Below are positions 1 to 8,867 of a stretch of DNA of 30,194 nt, one piece after another. The notes beneath the pieces were generated by a model. It was not told the DNA's origin and did not search any database. It saw only the letters and a list, made by a program, of their open reading frames with translations. Made by a program: the position numbers and the translations under genes. Position 1 is the first letter of the stretch. Every line of letters begins with the position of its first letter. This stretch comes from DTSX01 sp964008355 (GTDB lineage: Bacteria; Pseudomonadota; Gammaproteobacteria; Steroidobacterales; UBA11654), in the NCBI GenBank assembly GCA_964008355.1, contig CAXGBD010000009.1, forward strand, positions 1-30,194, in the 5' to 3' direction.

Positions 1-20
1 TAAATTAGAAATTCTTTCAA

Positions 21-1556
21 ATGGCAAACAACACAGTTTTCCCTTCAACGTTTCAGCACTTATCCATTGCTAGTGGCATTCGGGCAGCGATGTCCAGAAA
101 TCCGGAAAAGCAATGTTTTAAACATGGTCAACATACAAGATCTTATAAAGATTTGGTTTCCAGAATGGATCGGGTTAGCAGTGGTTTAATTAATGATTTG
201 AAACTTCAACCTGATGACCATGCAGCTATAGTTGCAGTGAACTCTATTGAGTATATGGAAATCATTTTGGGAGCTTCACAAGCGAATATTGCTGTGGCGA
301 CTATTAACCCAAAACTCTCAGTGACTGAAATTATAGCAATCTGTGATGATGCGGAAGCTAAAGTATTGTTCCTTGATGCAACTATGATTGAGAACCTCCA
401 TGGTGCTGAATTTAGAACCATAAAAAAAATTATTAGTATCGCTGATGATCTTGAGCAATGGCTTCAAAAATGCAAACCAATGATGGAATATCCTGTGGTC
501 AAGGAGTGGGATGTTTTTACCATCCCATATACCTCTGGTACAACGGGTAAACCCAAAGGCGTATTAGTTCCACATCGTTCAAGAGTTCTTACATTGTTTG
601 GAATGGCAGTGGAATATGGATGTTATTCTCCAGAAGATCGCTTCCTAGCTATCGCTCCAATGTGTCACGGTGCGGGTATGATTTTTTCACTGGCACCAAT
701 TTTCTTTGGTGGCTATGCCGAAATTATGGATCGATTTGATCCTGAGGAAATTGTCACAACTTTTAAGAAGGAAAACATAACCGGATTTTTTGGGGTACCC
801 ACACACTTTCATGGGATAACAGGATTAGAAACATCAATATTGACAAAGAATCAGTCAAGCTCTCTTAATACTATTATTTCCAATGCAGCCGCACTGCCGC
901 AAACAACCAAAGAAAAAATCGTTGAAATTTTTGGCGACAATATTTTACATGAAACTTACGGTTCTACTGAGGGGGGCATTATTGCAAACCTGAGACCACC
1001 AGATCAATTAAGAAAAGAACAATGTGTTGGTCAAGCTTTTCCTTGCACGGCCACTAAAATTCTCAATGTTTCTGGTGAAGAGTGTGCGCCAGATGAAGTG
1101 GGTGAATTATTCTCAACTAGCCCTTATCTATTCAATGGCTACTGGAACAAACCCGAAGAAACTGAGGAAGCGATTCAAAATGGCTGGCTGACTGTTGGCG
1201 ATTTAGCTAAGAAAGATAGCGAGGGTTACTTGTACATTGTTGATCGTAAAAAAGACATGGTGATTTCCGGGGGGATTAATATATACCCTAGAGAAATAGA
1301 AGAAGTTTTATTCAGCCACCCCGATATTATCGATGCTGCGGTTGTGGGAGTTGCTGATGAGAAATGGGGTGAATCCATCAAGGCTTTTCTTGTGACCCGA
1401 AACAATATTGATTTAAATCTAGAGGCAGTTAGAGCCTTCTGTGAAGATAAAATTTCAACCATCAAAATGCCGAAAATAGTAAGCATTATCGATGAAATAC
1501 CGAGGAATGTGGGCGGAAAAGTGCTAAAAACATCTTTGAGAAAACTTAATCAATGA
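21..1556 (+). CDS. AMP-dependent acyl-CoA synthetase/ligase
   Basis: A 511-residue ANL-superfamily adenylate-forming enzyme that should activate a carboxylic acid to its CoA thioester through an acyl-AMP intermediate, in the cytoplasm. The ATP-binding loop YTSGTTGKPKG is at residues 170-180. The adenine-binding YGSTE motif is at 313-317, the hinge region GWLTVGDL...YIVDRKKD at 388-412, and the C-terminal catalytic lysine is K500 in the PRNVGGK motif. Length is normal for a medium- or long-chain, or aromatic, acyl-CoA ligase. The ATG at 21 is the first good start. The stop overlaps the next start codon by 4 nt (ATGA), so the two genes are probably translationally coupled. The acid substrate cannot be inferred from sequence. 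The neighbouring molybdenum hydroxylase-type gene hints at degradation of hydrocarbon, aromatic or sterol side chains. Confidence 0.9.
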   Translation: MANNTVFPSTFQHLSIASGIRAAMSRNPEKQCFKHGQHTRSYKDLVSRMDRVSSGLINDLKLQPDDHAAIVAVNSIEYMEIILGASQANIAVATINPKLSVTEIIAICDDAEAKVLFLDATMIENLHGAEFRTIKKIISIADDLEQWLQKCKPMMEYPVVKEWDVFTIPYTSGTTGKPKGVLVPHRSRVLTLFGMAVEYGCYSPEDRFLAIAPMCHGAGMIFSLAPIFFGGYAEIMDRFDPEEIVTTFKKENITGFFGVPTHFHGITGLETSILTKNQSSSLNTIISNAAALPQTTKEKIVEIFGDNILHETYGSTEGGIIANLRPPDQLRKEQCVGQAFPCTATKILNVSGEECAPDEVGELFSTSPYLFNGYWNKPEETEEAIQNGWLTVGDLAKKDSEGYLYIVDRKKDMVISGGINIYPREIEEVLFSHPDIIDAAVVGVADEKWGESIKAFLVTRNNIDLNLEAVRAFCEDKISTIKMPKIVSIIDEIPRNVGGKVLKTSLRKLNQ

Positions 1557-2203
1557 CTAACAAGACAATAATGGTGGATTACTATTTTGACTATCGTTGT
1601 CCTTGGACCTATTTAAGTTTTAAAAGACTGATTCAAACTACCACAAGAACTGCTTCCAAAATCAACTGGAAACCGGTGGCACTAAAGATGATCAATGAGA
1701 CGCTCAATCCAGATAACAATGAGAATCAGTCTTGCAATCTATCAAAGATGAGCTACTCCAGAAAGGATCTACAAGATTGGTCGACATATTGTGGTTTATC
1801 GATAACACCTAGAAACGATGTGCTAGAAGATATCTCCATAAAAGCATTATGCGGTGCCGTTTATGCTATAAAGAATAAAAAAGTCAAAGATTACAGCTCA
1901 TTGGTTTTCCAGGCTCACTTTAGTAACCAGCAAGACATATCTGATGATGACGTGCTGTTAGATATTGCCAAAAGAATTGAATTAAATTTAACAGATTTTA
2001 AAACCTCAATCAGTTCAAAAAATAATTTAAAGCACTTACAGGACAATACAAATGAATTGATTCAACGAGGTGGCTTTGGTTCGCCTACTATGTTCGTTGA
2101 CAATGATATGTACTATGGCAACGACAGAATGCCCCTTGTAGAATTTTCCATTGGCAGAGCGAGCGGTAAAATTTTAGTCCTGCCAGGTCAGCATGATACA
2201 TAA
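1553..2203 (+). CDS. DsbA-family / 2-hydroxychromene-2-carboxylate isomerase-like protein
   Basis: A 216-residue thioredoxin-fold protein of the DsbA/HCCA-isomerase/kappa-GST type. The N-terminal FDYRCPWTYLS (residues 12-22) matches the family's FDxxSPWSY active-site turn, with a single Cys at 16 instead of a CxxC pair, so it is unlikely to be a disulfide oxidase. The C-terminal GGFGSPTMFVDNDMYYGNDR block is the usual cis-proline and substrate-loop region of HCCA isomerases. No signal peptide is seen, so it should be cytoplasmic. Members act in glutathione-dependent isomerisation of aromatic breakdown products, but many in degradation clusters have no known reaction. It overlaps the CoA ligase gene by 4 nt and lies 27 nt before the molybdoenzyme gene, so all three probably form one operon. 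Confidence 0.75.
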   Translation: MTNKTIMVDYYFDYRCPWTYLSFKRLIQTTTRTASKINWKPVALKMINETLNPDNNENQSCNLSKMSYSRKDLQDWSTYCGLSITPRNDVLEDISIKALCGAVYAIKNKKVKDYSSLVFQAHFSNQQDISDDDVLLDIAKRIELNLTDFKTSISSKNNLKHLQDNTNELIQRGGFGSPTMFVDNDMYYGNDRMPLVEFSIGRASGKILVLPGQHDT

Positions 2204-2230
2204 CTGAATGAATATGATAGATTATTAGGG

Positions 2231-4993
2231 ATGTATAAATCTGCGAAAACAACGCGAAGAAAGTTTTTACTCGGCAGTGCATCCGCAATTGGCCTCTCTC
2301 TGAACTACTCAAAACCTGCTATGGCCAACCTTAGTGACACCAAACTCTATCGATCTTGGGAAGATTTGGCGAGGAAAAAATGGACTTGGGATAGCATTAC
2401 CCATTCTACACATGGTACCAATTGCACAGGCCAATGCGCCTTCAATGTGTATGTTAAAAATGGTGTGGTCTGGCGAGAAGAACAGCAAGGCGAATACGGT
2501 GCTTCGAGTGATGCTCCAGATTACGGTCCTAGAGGATGCCAAAAAGGATTGCGTCACTCCAAGTATATGTATGGCAAACAAAGAATTTTATATCCTTTAA
2601 AAAGGGTTGGCGAGAGAGGACAAGGCAAATGGGAAAGGATTTCTTGGGATCAAGCCATGTTAGAAGTTGCTGACAAATTTTTGGATTATAACGTTGAATA
2701 CGGGCCGGAATCTGTCACCTGTGGATTGGGTACCCAAATGGTGATGAAACGGGCATCTTATGCCAGCCTTCTCCGATTTGCTAATATCAGTGGTGTGCAA
2801 ATGCCCGAAGCTTTTGCTGGTGTAGGGGATCTTTTTTCTGGTGCCCATATAACTTTTGGTCATGTCACTTTAGGCAATACAATGGCGGAAATTTATAAAT
2901 CCAAGTGTTGTTTAATTTGGTTTTGCAACCCAGCTGTCACCCGGATACCAGATGCCCATTTTTTCTGGGAAGCAAAATATAACGGCACTGAAGTTATTTC
3001 CGTTTCCCCTGATTTTAATGCAAGCGCAATGCATGCAAGCAAATGGCTAAACCCAAAACCTGGCAGCGATATTGCACTGGCAATGGCGATGGTTCAGACT
3101 ATCTTGCAAGATCGGAGCTTTGATACCGAATACATCAAAGAACAATCTGATTTACCTTTTCTGGTGAGGACAGATAATCTTAAATATCTCAGGGGGACTG
3201 ATTTTGATACTCCTGAGGCAAGGGATAATATGTTTTACCTCTGGGATGAAGTCACCAACGCTCTTGTGGAAGCTCCAGGAACAGGTACACCACCAGTCTC
3301 ACCCGGAACTCCTGAACACCTGATCCAATTGCCGTCTATTGAGTTGGCTGGTATTGATCCTGCAATTGAGGGAGAGTGGACTGTTGAAACAAAAGAGGGA
3401 TCTATAAGGGTCACAACAGTTTTTGAACTAACCAAAAGACGTGCAGCGCAGCATACCCCTGAAATGGCTCAAGAGATAACCGGTATTCATGCGGATAGCA
3501 TTCGCCAAGTAGCAAGAAAATTTGCAAGTGCAAAACCCAGTATGATTTATGCAGGCTATCGAGCTTCAAAATATCTGCACGGTGATCTATTGCAGAGAGC
3601 CTTGTTTTTACTTCTTTGCATCACTGGCAACACTGGAAAAGAAGGTGGTGGACTAACAATTACCAACCTTGCCAAAGATGATGCAGTGTTTCCATTTGCT
3701 TTGTCAAACCCAGCTGCTCTTTTCAGAGTTGCAACGCTTTCACGCTGGGATTACGTACATGCCAATATGAAAGAACATAATGCAGATGCTTTTGGAGAAG
3801 AGCTGGCAGAGGAAATGGATAAATACTTTCAAGAATCGGTGGACCGTGGTTGGTTTCCTGATTATTCCAAAATACCTTGGAAAATGGGCATGTTCTCAGG
3901 AACCAATGCTGCAAGCTGGCGCTCATCAGGAAAACGTTGGCGGGAAACTGCTTTCGGTAAACTGGAAACCATTGTCACATTTGCGACGGATATGGGAACA
4001 ACAGCCATGTATTCTGATTATGTACTCCCAATTGCGCATCACTATGAACGACATGATTTTCACTTAGAACCGAGAACACCCTATATGCAAGTCATTGATA
4101 AAGCAGTAGAGCCATTGGGAGAATCTGTTGACGACTGGACGGCTTATAAAAGATTAGCAGAAGCCATCAGTCAGAGGGCAAAGGAACGTGATGTTCAGCC
4201 TATTGATGACAATGTCATTGGCGTACCCATTACAAGAGACTACAAGAACTTCCTCGACGACTACACCAGCAAAGGATCAATCAAATCAGTAAAGGATGTG
4301 ATCCAATTCTTGTTGGATAATTCCAGTGGCATTCAGAGTGTGTCTTTTGATGAATTAGCAGAAAAAGGTTTTCTCAGAAACAAGGGATCAGAAACAACTG
4401 TGCATAGTAAAGAATCGCCCTATTACTCAGATATTTGGGAAAGCGTTCACGAAAAAAGAGGTTATAAAACTCTCACTCATAGACAACAGTTTTATATCGA
4501 TCATGAATGGTTCTTTGAATTCGATGAAGTCTTGCCTAAACATAAAGACGCATTAGTGAATGAAGGCTATCCTATGAAAATGATCATGGGACATGCAAGG
4601 CATGGAATCCATAGTATGTGGAGAGATGACAGCTTTCTCCTGAGTCTGCAAAGAGGTGAACCCGATATCTACGTCAACCCTAAAGATGCTGCAAAGAAAG
4701 GGGTTGATGATGGAGATTTGATTCAAGTGTTCAACAAGACAGGTTCATTTATTTGCCAAGCCCACCTAACCTCTGGCGTAGGTCAAAACATGTTGTATAT
4801 GTATCACGGTTGGGATCCTATGATGTTCAAGAACAGACAAAATTTTAGTGCTGTTGTGCAAACAGGAGGTTTGATCAAACCAACTTCAATCGCTGGAGGT
4901 TATGGTCACCTAGGCTGGAAACCCTTTGCCTATGAACCCAATCACACTTTCCATGATTACACCTGTGACTTTGAGAAATATCTGGGAGCTTAA
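2231..4993 (+). CDS. Tat-exported molybdopterin oxidoreductase, type II DMSO reductase family, alpha subunit
   Basis: A 920-residue molybdenum enzyme. The N-terminus has a twin-arginine signal (TRRKFLLG, R9-R10, hydrophobic stretch, then a PAMA-N cleavage-like site near 30), so it should act in the periplasm. The FS0 [4Fe-4S] ligands have the type II pattern H61-x3-C65-x3-C69-x33-C103, with His as first ligand as in NarG. D200, in the GVGDLFSGAH segment, aligns with the NarG aspartate that binds Mo. The overall order (start of mature chain LYRSWEDL, YGPRGCQKG, RIPDAHFF, VSPDFN, C-terminal molybdopterin-binding region) fits ethylbenzene dehydrogenase, dimethylsulfide dehydrogenase or steroid C25 dehydrogenase alpha subunits. 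These hydroxylate or oxidise without O2. The partner Fe-S beta and haem gamma subunits are not next to it: the next gene is a convergent MFS transporter. The exact substrate is unknown. Confidence 0.85.
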   Translation: MYKSAKTTRRKFLLGSASAIGLSLNYSKPAMANLSDTKLYRSWEDLARKKWTWDSITHSTHGTNCTGQCAFNVYVKNGVVWREEQQGEYGASSDAPDYGPRGCQKGLRHSKYMYGKQRILYPLKRVGERGQGKWERISWDQAMLEVADKFLDYNVEYGPESVTCGLGTQMVMKRASYASLLRFANISGVQMPEAFAGVGDLFSGAHITFGHVTLGNTMAEIYKSKCCLIWFCNPAVTRIPDAHFFWEAKYNGTEVISVSPDFNASAMHASKWLNPKPGSDIALAMAMVQTILQDRSFDTEYIKEQSDLPFLVRTDNLKYLRGTDFDTPEARDNMFYLWDEVTNALVEAPGTGTPPVSPGTPEHLIQLPSIELAGIDPAIEGEWTVETKEGSIRVTTVFELTKRRAAQHTPEMAQEITGIHADSIRQVARKFASAKPSMIYAGYRASKYLHGDLLQRALFLLLCITGNTGKEGGGLTITNLAKDDAVFPFALSNPAALFRVATLSRWDYVHANMKEHNADAFGEELAEEMDKYFQESVDRGWFPDYSKIPWKMGMFSGTNAASWRSSGKRWRETAFGKLETIVTFATDMGTTAMYSDYVLPIAHHYERHDFHLEPRTPYMQVIDKAVEPLGESVDDWTAYKRLAEAISQRAKERDVQPIDDNVIGVPITRDYKNFLDDYTSKGSIKSVKDVIQFLLDNSSGIQSVSFDELAEKGFLRNKGSETTVHSKESPYYSDIWESVHEKRGYKTLTHRQQFYIDHEWFFEFDEVLPKHKDALVNEGYPMKMIMGHARHGIHSMWRDDSFLLSLQRGEPDIYVNPKDAAKKGVDDGDLIQVFNKTGSFICQAHLTSGVGQNMLYMYHGWDPMMFKNRQNFSAVVQTGGLIKPTSIAGGYGHLGWKPFAYEPNHTFHDYTCDFEKYLGA

Positions 4994-4996
4994 TTG

Positions 4997-6265
4997 CTAA
5001 AAAACATCTTCCCTGGGCACTGGTTTTAGCAATAAAAAAATAAACGCCGCAAGAATGATCGGGATGATCCCTATATAGGTATACCCCATATTCCAGCCAA
5101 AGCTGGTAGACGCGTAGGTTATCGCTAGTGGTCCCAAGCCAAAGCCTAAATTAATTGCCAATGTGCCTGAAAAACTGGCTGCTGTTGCTCTTAATTCTGC
5201 TGGGAAATTCTCAGCAATAAAAGTTGCCATTACTGCATAGGCGCCATAGAAAAATAAGGTCATCAGCCCATAGACCACTAAGACTTGAGTCCAGCTTTCA
5301 GCCCACCATATTAAAAAGATGAAAGCGATACTGCCCAAGAGTGCCCATAGAATGATTGTGTTTCTTCGAATCAGAAAAAACTCACCAACAATTGCAGCTG
5401 CTATATAACCAAAAGCACCAATGCCATAGGAGTAACCAACAATTCTGATGGCATCAACCATTTTCCAGCCTCTGTCATCGATGAAATACAGCACCAGGAT
5501 TAAAGTACTGCCATATGCAAATGCATATAAAAACTGGCCTGTAAATAATAGCAATGATTTTCTTCTCCATTTTTTGGTGAATAAAATCATGGTGCTGGGA
5601 TTTGGTTGATCATCCGTCTTTCTCTTTTGAGCTGCCAGCCATGCTTTTGATTCTGGAAGATATTTATGGATGATCCATCCATAAGGCAAAAACAAGAGTG
5701 CCAAAAGAAAAGTGTAGCGCCAATCAATACCTAGTTGATCAATCATGAAAGCAACCAAAATGGAGGCAAAAAACCAACCTAAAGGAAAACCAATTTGTAA
5801 AATCCCGGTAAACAAACCTCTAAATCGGGGTGGCGAAGATTCGGTAACGGTTGTTAATGTAATAGGAGACTGTGCCCCTGCAGCGGTAAATCCCAAAGTC
5901 CTCGCAATCAGGACTGCTATGGTATTCGGCGCAATTGCCAGATAAGCCACAAAAACTGGGGTTAAGAACGTTGAGAGCAATAAAGATTTCTTTCTTCCAA
6001 TTCGATCGGTAAGAACGCCTACTTGGGTGCAGAGTAATCCTGAGATAAAAAAAGTTAAAGCCACATACCATCCGACATCGGTCAAAGTCCAGCCAAATTC
6101 ACTTCGAAACTTTTCAGTGAGAAGAATAAAAATAGAATGGTCTAGGTTTGCAAAAGTCACACCAATCAAACAAATGAAAAATACTTTGTACGACAACCGC
6201 GGAATTTGAGTCAGTGACTGTATTGGAACATCCGACTGATTCTTACTAACATCTAAACGATCCAT
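4997..6265 (-). CDS. MFS transporter (organic/aromatic acid symporter-like)
   Basis: A 422-residue inner-membrane protein with about 12 hydrophobic segments. The cytoplasmic loop between helices 2 and 3 carries the MFS signature GVLTDRIGRKK (residues 83-93). A PESKAWL motif follows helix 6, as in sugar and aromatic-acid:H+ symporters. D42 sits in helix 1, where aromatic-acid carriers have an aspartate. It ends 3 nt from the stop of the molybdoenzyme gene (convergent) and diverges from the nitrilase-like gene at 6385, so it may import the compound degraded by this cluster. The C-terminus (LLLKPVPREDVF) is complete. The substrate is not predictable. Uptake rather than export is inferred only from the family resemblance and context. 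Confidence 0.85.
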   Translation of the reverse strand: MDRLDVSKNQSDVPIQSLTQIPRLSYKVFFICLIGVTFANLDHSIFILLTEKFRSEFGWTLTDVGWYVALTFFISGLLCTQVGVLTDRIGRKKSLLLSTFLTPVFVAYLAIAPNTIAVLIARTLGFTAAGAQSPITLTTVTESSPPRFRGLFTGILQIGFPLGWFFASILVAFMIDQLGIDWRYTFLLALLFLPYGWIIHKYLPESKAWLAAQKRKTDDQPNPSTMILFTKKWRRKSLLLFTGQFLYAFAYGSTLILVLYFIDDRGWKMVDAIRIVGYSYGIGAFGYIAAAIVGEFFLIRRNTIILWALLGSIAFIFLIWWAESWTQVLVVYGLMTLFFYGAYAVMATFIAENFPAELRATAASFSGTLAINLGFGLGPLAITYASTSFGWNMGYTYIGIIPIILAAFIFLLLKPVPREDVF

Positions 6266-6290
6266 AAATCCTCAATAAGATTTCAATAGT

Positions 6291-6307
6291 TATATCTAAG
6301 TGATATA
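6291..6307. promoter_or_regulatory. 17-bp palindrome in divergent promoter region
   Basis: TATATC-TAAGT-GATATA is a perfect 6-bp inverted repeat with a 5-bp spacer. It lies in the 119-nt gap between the divergent MFS gene and the nitrilase-like gene. It has the size of a dimeric repressor site and could control one or both genes. The arms are AT-rich, so chance is a real alternative. No regulator gene is in the window. Confidence 0.3.
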
Positions 6308-6384
6308 TTTTTAATAATAATGAACAGACAATATTAACAGCACTGGTTAATTTTGTACCTGTAATTGAGATAAAAGGAATCAAT

Positions 6385-7524
6385 ATGACTCTTCAGTACT
6401 CGGCAGTTGGCATTCAAAACGAATCACATATGGCTACGGATATCAGTGATTACTGGAAAGATTTAGAACGACTGCAAACTAGCATAGGTTATGCAATGTG
6501 GAATTGCAGTTTAGACCTTCCTGTTAAATTAGTGACAATATCAGAAGGTGGTATAGGAGGATGGTGTTTAGGAGGTGGTGAAGAGCATTTAAGGATATAT
6601 CGTGACGTTGTTCCTGAAATTCCTGGTAAGGAAACAGAATTCTTAGGTGAGATATCTAAGGAGTTTGGTATTTACCTAATTGCTCAAATGGTTGCAAAAG
6701 CACCGGATTTAATGAAAGACAGGATTTTTAACATTGCATTTATTACTGATCCCAACGGTGAAGTAATACACCAGCATATCAAAACTTCATTTTACCAAAG
6801 GGAAACAAATACGGCACCCAGTGACATATGGAATCTCTACTTAGAACAATATGGAGACGACCCTGAAAAATTATTAGATGTCATTTATCCGGTTGCCAAA
6901 ACAGAAATTGGGAACATAGGAACCCTGATTTGTGCAGAAGGAAGTTACCCCGAAGCAGCAAGGGGTCTCGCTTTAAATGGAGCTGAGGTTATTTATCGCT
7001 CGCAATACCCAGAACCTTGGATGGGTAATAGAATGAATGAGATACAAAATTGTGCTCATGCTATTTTTAATACCTGCTATGTCGTTGCTCCTAATATAGG
7101 GGGTATTTATATGCCAGGGGGTGAAGATTTTAAAATGAGCAACGGCAGAAGTCAGATCATTGATTACAGGGGCAATATTATTTCTGAATACCTTGGTGGT
7201 GGTGAAGCTTTAGTCAGTGGAATTATTAATATCGATGGGCTTCGTGATTTTAGAGTTAGGGGTCAATGGCAGAACTTAGTCAAAGATATGAGGGTAGAAG
7301 AATATAAAATAATTTACGATGCAATGATGGCTAAAGGGGGTATTTATCCTAAAAACCTATGTATGGAAGAGCCCCCTCTCACAGAAGAGGGTCAATTGGA
7401 ACTTGTAAAACACCAGGTCAATAAAATGGTCAAACTGGGTATCTATACTCCTCCACCTGGGTGGGAGCCTTTTGCAATTAGCGAAGATGTTCAGGAGCGT
7501 ATCGAGAAAGCAAAGAAATCTTGA
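6385..7524 (+). CDS. Nitrilase-superfamily carbon-nitrogen hydrolase (amidase-like), catalytic triad intact
   Basis: A 379-residue member of the nitrilase fold. The Glu-Lys-Cys triad is visible: E54 in ISEGGIGG, K133 in HIKTSF, and C183 in GTLICAEGSYPE. It should therefore hydrolyse an amide or nitrile in the cytoplasm. It is longer than a minimal nitrilase domain (about 270 residues), with an extended C-terminal part from about 300 onward as in aliphatic amidases and nitrilases. An AAGGA ribosome binding site lies about 7 nt before the ATG. The next gene starts 19 nt after the stop, so it heads a three-gene operon (6385-9317). A clear paralogue lies on the opposite strand at 9346-10404, sharing motifs such as YRxxxPEPW, NTCY and INID. 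The substrate is unknown; amidase and nitrilase cannot be told apart here. Confidence 0.85.
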   Translation: MTLQYSAVGIQNESHMATDISDYWKDLERLQTSIGYAMWNCSLDLPVKLVTISEGGIGGWCLGGGEEHLRIYRDVVPEIPGKETEFLGEISKEFGIYLIAQMVAKAPDLMKDRIFNIAFITDPNGEVIHQHIKTSFYQRETNTAPSDIWNLYLEQYGDDPEKLLDVIYPVAKTEIGNIGTLICAEGSYPEAARGLALNGAEVIYRSQYPEPWMGNRMNEIQNCAHAIFNTCYVVAPNIGGIYMPGGEDFKMSNGRSQIIDYRGNIISEYLGGGEALVSGIINIDGLRDFRVRGQWQNLVKDMRVEEYKIIYDAMMAKGGIYPKNLCMEEPPLTEEGQLELVKHQVNKMVKLGIYTPPPGWEPFAISEDVQERIEKAKKS

Positions 7525-7531
7525 TGCCTTT

Positions 7532-7537
7532 AGGAGA
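7532..7537 (+). promoter_or_regulatory. Ribosome binding site deciding the amidohydrolase start
   Basis: AGGAGA lies 6 nt before the ATG at 7544. That ATG opens directly into a signal peptide. An in-frame upstream start at 7472 would overlap the preceding gene by 53 nt and put charged residues before the signal, so 7544 is preferred. Confidence 0.7.
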
Positions 7538-7543
7538 AATAAT

Positions 7544-8857
7544 ATGAGAAATATAACTGCTAGATATTCAAACTTAGTGAAACTAGGTTTATTGCTGATA
7601 ATTTGTTGTGTTCCATTTTATCTCCAGGCAAAAACTCTTATCCACGCGGGTACATTGATTGATGGGATATCAAACAATACTTCTCAGAAAATGACTATCA
7701 TCATAGATGGAAATCAGATTGAAAAGGTCATTAAGGGGCATCGTAAACCAGAATCTAATGATTTTTACATAGATTTAAGACAATACACCGTCCTTCCAGG
7801 ATTAATGGACATGCATGTTCATTTGGATAGTGAATATGGAAAAAATGCATACCTGGAAAGATTTACTTTATCACCAGCTGATAGGACCATCCGTGCAGTT
7901 GTCAACGCTGAAAAAACTATCCTTGCCGGTTTCACTACTATTAGAAATCCAGGTGACACTGACAACGTTACTATCAGTCTCAGAAATGCGATCAACAATG
8001 AATTGGTTCCTGGGCCGAGAATTTATTCTGCTGGGAAATCACTTGCCACTACGGGAGGACACGCTGATCCAACCAATGGAGTTAGGGATGATATCTTTCC
8101 AGATCCAACACCGGTTGATGGAGTTATTAATGGCAGAGATAGTGCCTTTAAGGCTGTAAGGGCAAGGTATAAATCAGGTGCTGACTTGATCAAAATAACG
8201 GCAACAGGTGGTGTTTTAAGTGTTGCAAAAAGTGGTCAGAACCCACAGTTTACTGAAGCTGAAATTGCTGCCGTGGTTGAGGCGGCAAAAGATTATGATT
8301 TTACTGTTGCTGCACATGCCCACGGTGCTGAAGGTATTAAACGGGCAGTTCGTGCAGGAGTCGACTCAATCGAGCATGGTAGTCTGATGGACCAAGAAGG
8401 CATAGATTTAATGAGAGAGTATGGCACCTATTATGTACCGACAATTATGGCTGGTTTCTGGGTTGCTGAAAAAGCAGCAGATCCAGATTTTTTTCCTGAA
8501 ATTGTTAGACCTAAAGCGCTTGCAATAGGCCCCCAAATTCAGAAGACTTTTAGTAAAGCTTATAAAGGTGGGGTAAAAATTGCTTTTGGTACGGACAGTG
8601 GGGTCTCAGCACACGGTGATAATGCACAAGAATTTATTTACATGGTAGAAGCTGGAATGCCAGAAATGGAGGCGATACAATCGGCAACTCATGTGGCTTC
8701 TGAACTGTTAAAAATCAACCAAATACTAGGAACTATTGAAGCGGGGAAACTTGCAGATATAATTGGAGTTAAAGGCAATCCTGTCGACAATATTGCCCTA
8801 CTTAAAAACGTAGCTTTTGTTATGAAGGATGGCAAAGTCTACAAACAAGAAAATTAA
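7544..8857 (+). CDS. Exported metal-dependent amidohydrolase (imidazolonepropionase/Xaa-Pro-dipeptidase-like)
   Basis: A 437-residue amidohydrolase-superfamily enzyme. Residues 1-28 form a signal peptide (short basic start, hydrophobic run LGLLLIICCVPFYL, then QAK), so it should be periplasmic or membrane-linked. Metal ligands: H91 and H93 in MDMHVHLD, K217 (candidate carboxylated lysine) in LIKITATGG, H258/H260 in AAHAHG, H278 in SIEHGS, and D351 in FGTDSG. This set fits the subgroup that includes exported prolidase-like, cyclic-imide and organophosphate hydrolases. The C-terminal IEAGKLADIIGVKGNP is the usual beta-sandwich closing segment. It sits between the nitrilase-like gene (19 nt before) and a small split-barrel gene (10 nt after). 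A second amide-hydrolysing step in the same pathway is a reasonable inference; the actual substrate is unknown. Confidence 0.85.
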   Translation: MRNITARYSNLVKLGLLLIICCVPFYLQAKTLIHAGTLIDGISNNTSQKMTIIIDGNQIEKVIKGHRKPESNDFYIDLRQYTVLPGLMDMHVHLDSEYGKNAYLERFTLSPADRTIRAVVNAEKTILAGFTTIRNPGDTDNVTISLRNAINNELVPGPRIYSAGKSLATTGGHADPTNGVRDDIFPDPTPVDGVINGRDSAFKAVRARYKSGADLIKITATGGVLSVAKSGQNPQFTEAEIAAVVEAAKDYDFTVAAHAHGAEGIKRAVRAGVDSIEHGSLMDQEGIDLMREYGTYYVPTIMAGFWVAEKAADPDFFPEIVRPKALAIGPQIQKTFSKAYKGGVKIAFGTDSGVSAHGDNAQEFIYMVEAGMPEMEAIQSATHVASELLKINQILGTIEAGKLADIIGVKGNPVDNIALLKNVAFVMKDGKVYKQEN

Positions 8858-8867
8858 TGTAATTTAA

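Noticed and set aside
7472..7543. Upstream start giving a 461-residue amidohydrolase
   Set aside because: It overlaps the nitrilase-like gene, places charged residues before the signal peptide, and the AGGAGA site points to 7544.
7815..8159. 114-codon open frame inside the amidohydrolase gene
   Set aside because: It is an out-of-frame shadow of a gene whose own frame carries all metal-binding motifs, and its product has no recognisable features.
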